Position numbers and translations under genes: made by a program | In this document: one piece after another, positions 5,353 through 6,375 of the stretch | How the letters are laid out: every line of letters begins with the position of its first letter | Numbering within the stretch: position 1 is the stretch's first letter | DNA from: Pseudomonadota bacterium | GTDB lineage: Bacteria; Pseudomonadota; Alphaproteobacteria; Sphingomonadales; Sphingomonadaceae | Length of the DNA stretch: 6,375 nucleotides | Assembly: GCA_023390415.1 (NCBI GenBank) | Contig: JAEWCW010000160.1 | Coordinates: 1 to 6,375 of the forward strand | Direction of reading: 5' to 3' | Notes under the pieces: generated by a model | What the model saw: only the letters and a program-made list of their open reading frames with translations | Told to the model about the DNA's origin: nothing | Databases searched by the model: none

Positions 5353-5448
5353 CGGCAAAGCTTAGTCGGGCTCGCGACCCTGTCCAGCCGCGTTGCACGG
5401 CCGTGGCAGCACCGATATACACGGCTAATACAGTTGGCGGGGGAAATC
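5353..5448. promoter_or_regulatory. Divergent intergenic region between dgkA and the S41-like gene
   Basis: On the plus strand TTGCAC (5393-5398) and TATACA (5416-5421) are separated by 17 bp, a plausible sigma-70-type promoter, though the -35 matches the consensus at only three positions. The predicted transcript would start near 5428, ahead of GGGGGA at 5439-5444 and the ATG at 5449. A perfect 10-bp palindrome CACGGCCGTG (5396-5405) overlaps the -35, and its half CACGGC recurs at 5420-5425 across the -10, so an operator is possible. No clear promoter for dgkA on the minus strand could be picked. Confidence 0.42.
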
Positions 5449-6375
5449 ATGAAGTCCATGCTTGTGGCCGTAGCTTCCGCGCTCCTCGTCCTCGCCCCTG
5501 CCCGGGCGCAGGCGCCGCAATGGAGCCCGGATCCCTGGCTCGCGGACCTCGGCGAGGCGCGGACGGCGATCGAGACCAAATATGCCAATCTCGAATGGCT
5601 GATGACCGAGCGCGAGGTCGATCTCGACGCCCTATTCGGCCGCGCCCGGACCGCGCTCGGCAATGCCCGCAGCGATTCCGACGCGCGGGCGATCTTCGAC
5701 CATCTGGTCCAGCGTATCGGCGATGGCCACGTCTCGATCGAATGGCCGCGCCCCCCGATGCCGGCGCCAGCGCCGACGGGCGCGCCGCTGCCTCCGGTGC
5801 GGACCCCCACGCACACGCCGGCGAGCTTCTGCCGCGCCCAGGGCTATGCGCCGCCGTCCAACGCCGCCGGTCTCGGCGCGGCCCTGGCCGGCTACCGGCC
5901 GCTGTCCGAGAGCGATCTGCTACCCGCCGGAACCGCGGAAGCGGGCGGAGTCCGGGTCGGGATTCTCCGCATCCCCGTCTTCGATCCGCACGCGAGCGCT
6001 GATCTCTGCGCCGAGGCGGTCCGCGCCCTCTCCCTCCCGCTCGATCGGCCATGTGAGTCCGACTGCGAGAGCCGCCTCATCACCGAGGCCTATCGCCGGC
6101 TCGGCCTGGCGATGCAGGAGCGCCTCGCCCGCCTCCGTGCCGCCGGCGCGGAGGTGCTCGTCGTCGACATCACCGGCAATGGCGGCGGCTCGGAATGGAC
6201 CGAGGCCGCGGCGCGGATGCTGAGCCGCCGGCCGCTCCGCTCGGCGCCGCTCGGCTTCGTGCGCGGGCCGCATTGGGAGAGGCTGTGGAGCGAGAATGCG
6301 GGGCGCCTGCGCGCGGCCGCCCAGGGCGCGACGCCCGCCGACCGCACCCGCCTCCTCGCCTGGGCCGCCGAGGCC
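5449..6375 (+). CDS. Secreted S41 (tail-specific) peptidase-like protein, 3' end missing
   Basis: The reading frame stays open for 309 codons to the window edge. A signal peptide covers residues 1-20 (MKSMLVAVASALLVLAPARA, cleaved before QAPQW), so the protein is exported. The family call rests on two S41 landmarks in the right order: a helical region followed by LVQRIGDGHVSIEW (86-99), like the 'l-x-D-G-H-t' motif, and EVLVVDITGNGGGSEWTEAA (235-254), like 'v-l-D-l-R-g-N-x-G-G'. VGILRIPVFDP (170-180) matches the 'g-Y-i-r-i-x-x-F' strand. Between them, where many family members carry a PDZ domain, there is a proline-rich stretch (100-120) and no obvious PDZ. Four cysteines (C128, C187, C202, C206) could make disulphides. 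The nucleophile Ser and Lys of S41 peptidases lie downstream of the last motif and are outside the window, so activity cannot be judged. GGGGGA at 5439-5444 is 4 nt before the ATG. Confidence 0.82.
   Translation, partial: MKSMLVAVASALLVLAPARAQAPQWSPDPWLADLGEARTAIETKYANLEWLMTEREVDLDALFGRARTALGNARSDSDARAIFDHLVQRIGDGHVSIEWPRPPMPAPAPTGAPLPPVRTPTHTPASFCRAQGYAPPSNAAGLGAALAGYRPLSESDLLPAGTAEAGGVRVGILRIPVFDPHASADLCAEAVRALSLPLDRPCESDCESRLITEAYRRLGLAMQERLARLRAAGAEVLVVDITGNGGGSEWTEAAARMLSRRPLRSAPLGFVRGPHWERLWSENAGRLRAAAQGATPADRTRLLAWAAEA

Noticed and set aside
5353..5358. TTG start for dgkA
   Set aside because: It adds only two residues, has no ribosome binding site, and a standard ATG follows at once.
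5403..6223. Several Arg/Ala/Pro-rich open frames on both strands over the S41-like gene
   Set aside because: The frame from 5449 alone has a signal peptide, a good ribosome binding site and family motifs. The others are GC-driven shadows.
1..6375. Mobile elements, CRISPR arrays, tRNA or rRNA genes, riboswitches, toxin-antitoxin or defence genes
   Set aside because: I looked for transposase or integrase motifs, regularly spaced direct repeats, cloverleaf-like segments and known small two-gene modules on both strands and saw none. The codon use is uniform and gives no sign of transferred DNA.

Overview
The window looks like ordinary chromosome of a high-GC alphaproteobacterium (G+C about two thirds by eye), most probably a sphingomonad. 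The signs are strongly GC-biased third codon positions, the protein types, a free-standing sucC beside etfBA, and a 'CGTCAT...ATGACG' twin-hairpin intergenic repeat of the sort scattered through Sphingomonadaceae genomes. The assignment comes from sequence impression; no database was searched. There is no insertion sequence, phage gene, CRISPR array, tRNA or rRNA.

Left third (1-2190), all on the minus strand: sucC (succinyl-CoA synthetase beta, TCA cycle), an 82-bp twin-hairpin repeat, then etfB and the first 41 codons of etfA (electron transfer flavoprotein), joined by a 4-bp ATGA stop/start overlap. Together they serve central oxidation: substrate-level phosphorylation in the TCA cycle and electron transfer from acyl-CoA and related dehydrogenases to the ubiquinone pool.

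Middle (2191-4988), all on the plus strand after a divergent intergenic region: a small two-helix membrane protein of unknown function, a small secreted protein resembling the surface-adhesin E family, then dinB (DNA polymerase IV, GTG start) and, 11 bp later, a SRAP-family gene (abasic-site DNA-protein crosslinking). The last two form a compact DNA-damage-tolerance pair.

Right end (4989-6375): dgkA (membrane diacylglycerol kinase) on the minus strand, converging on the SRAP gene with both stop codons inside one small hairpin. Diverging from dgkA is the 5' part of a secreted S41-peptidase-like gene that runs off the window.

No clearly new system was found. The observations most worth a second look are the repeat whose two hairpins differ by compensatory base-pair changes, the dinB-SRAP pair without a visible SOS box, the hairpin overlapping the dinB ribosome binding site, the stop-codon hairpin between the convergent genes, and the atypical S41-like protein.
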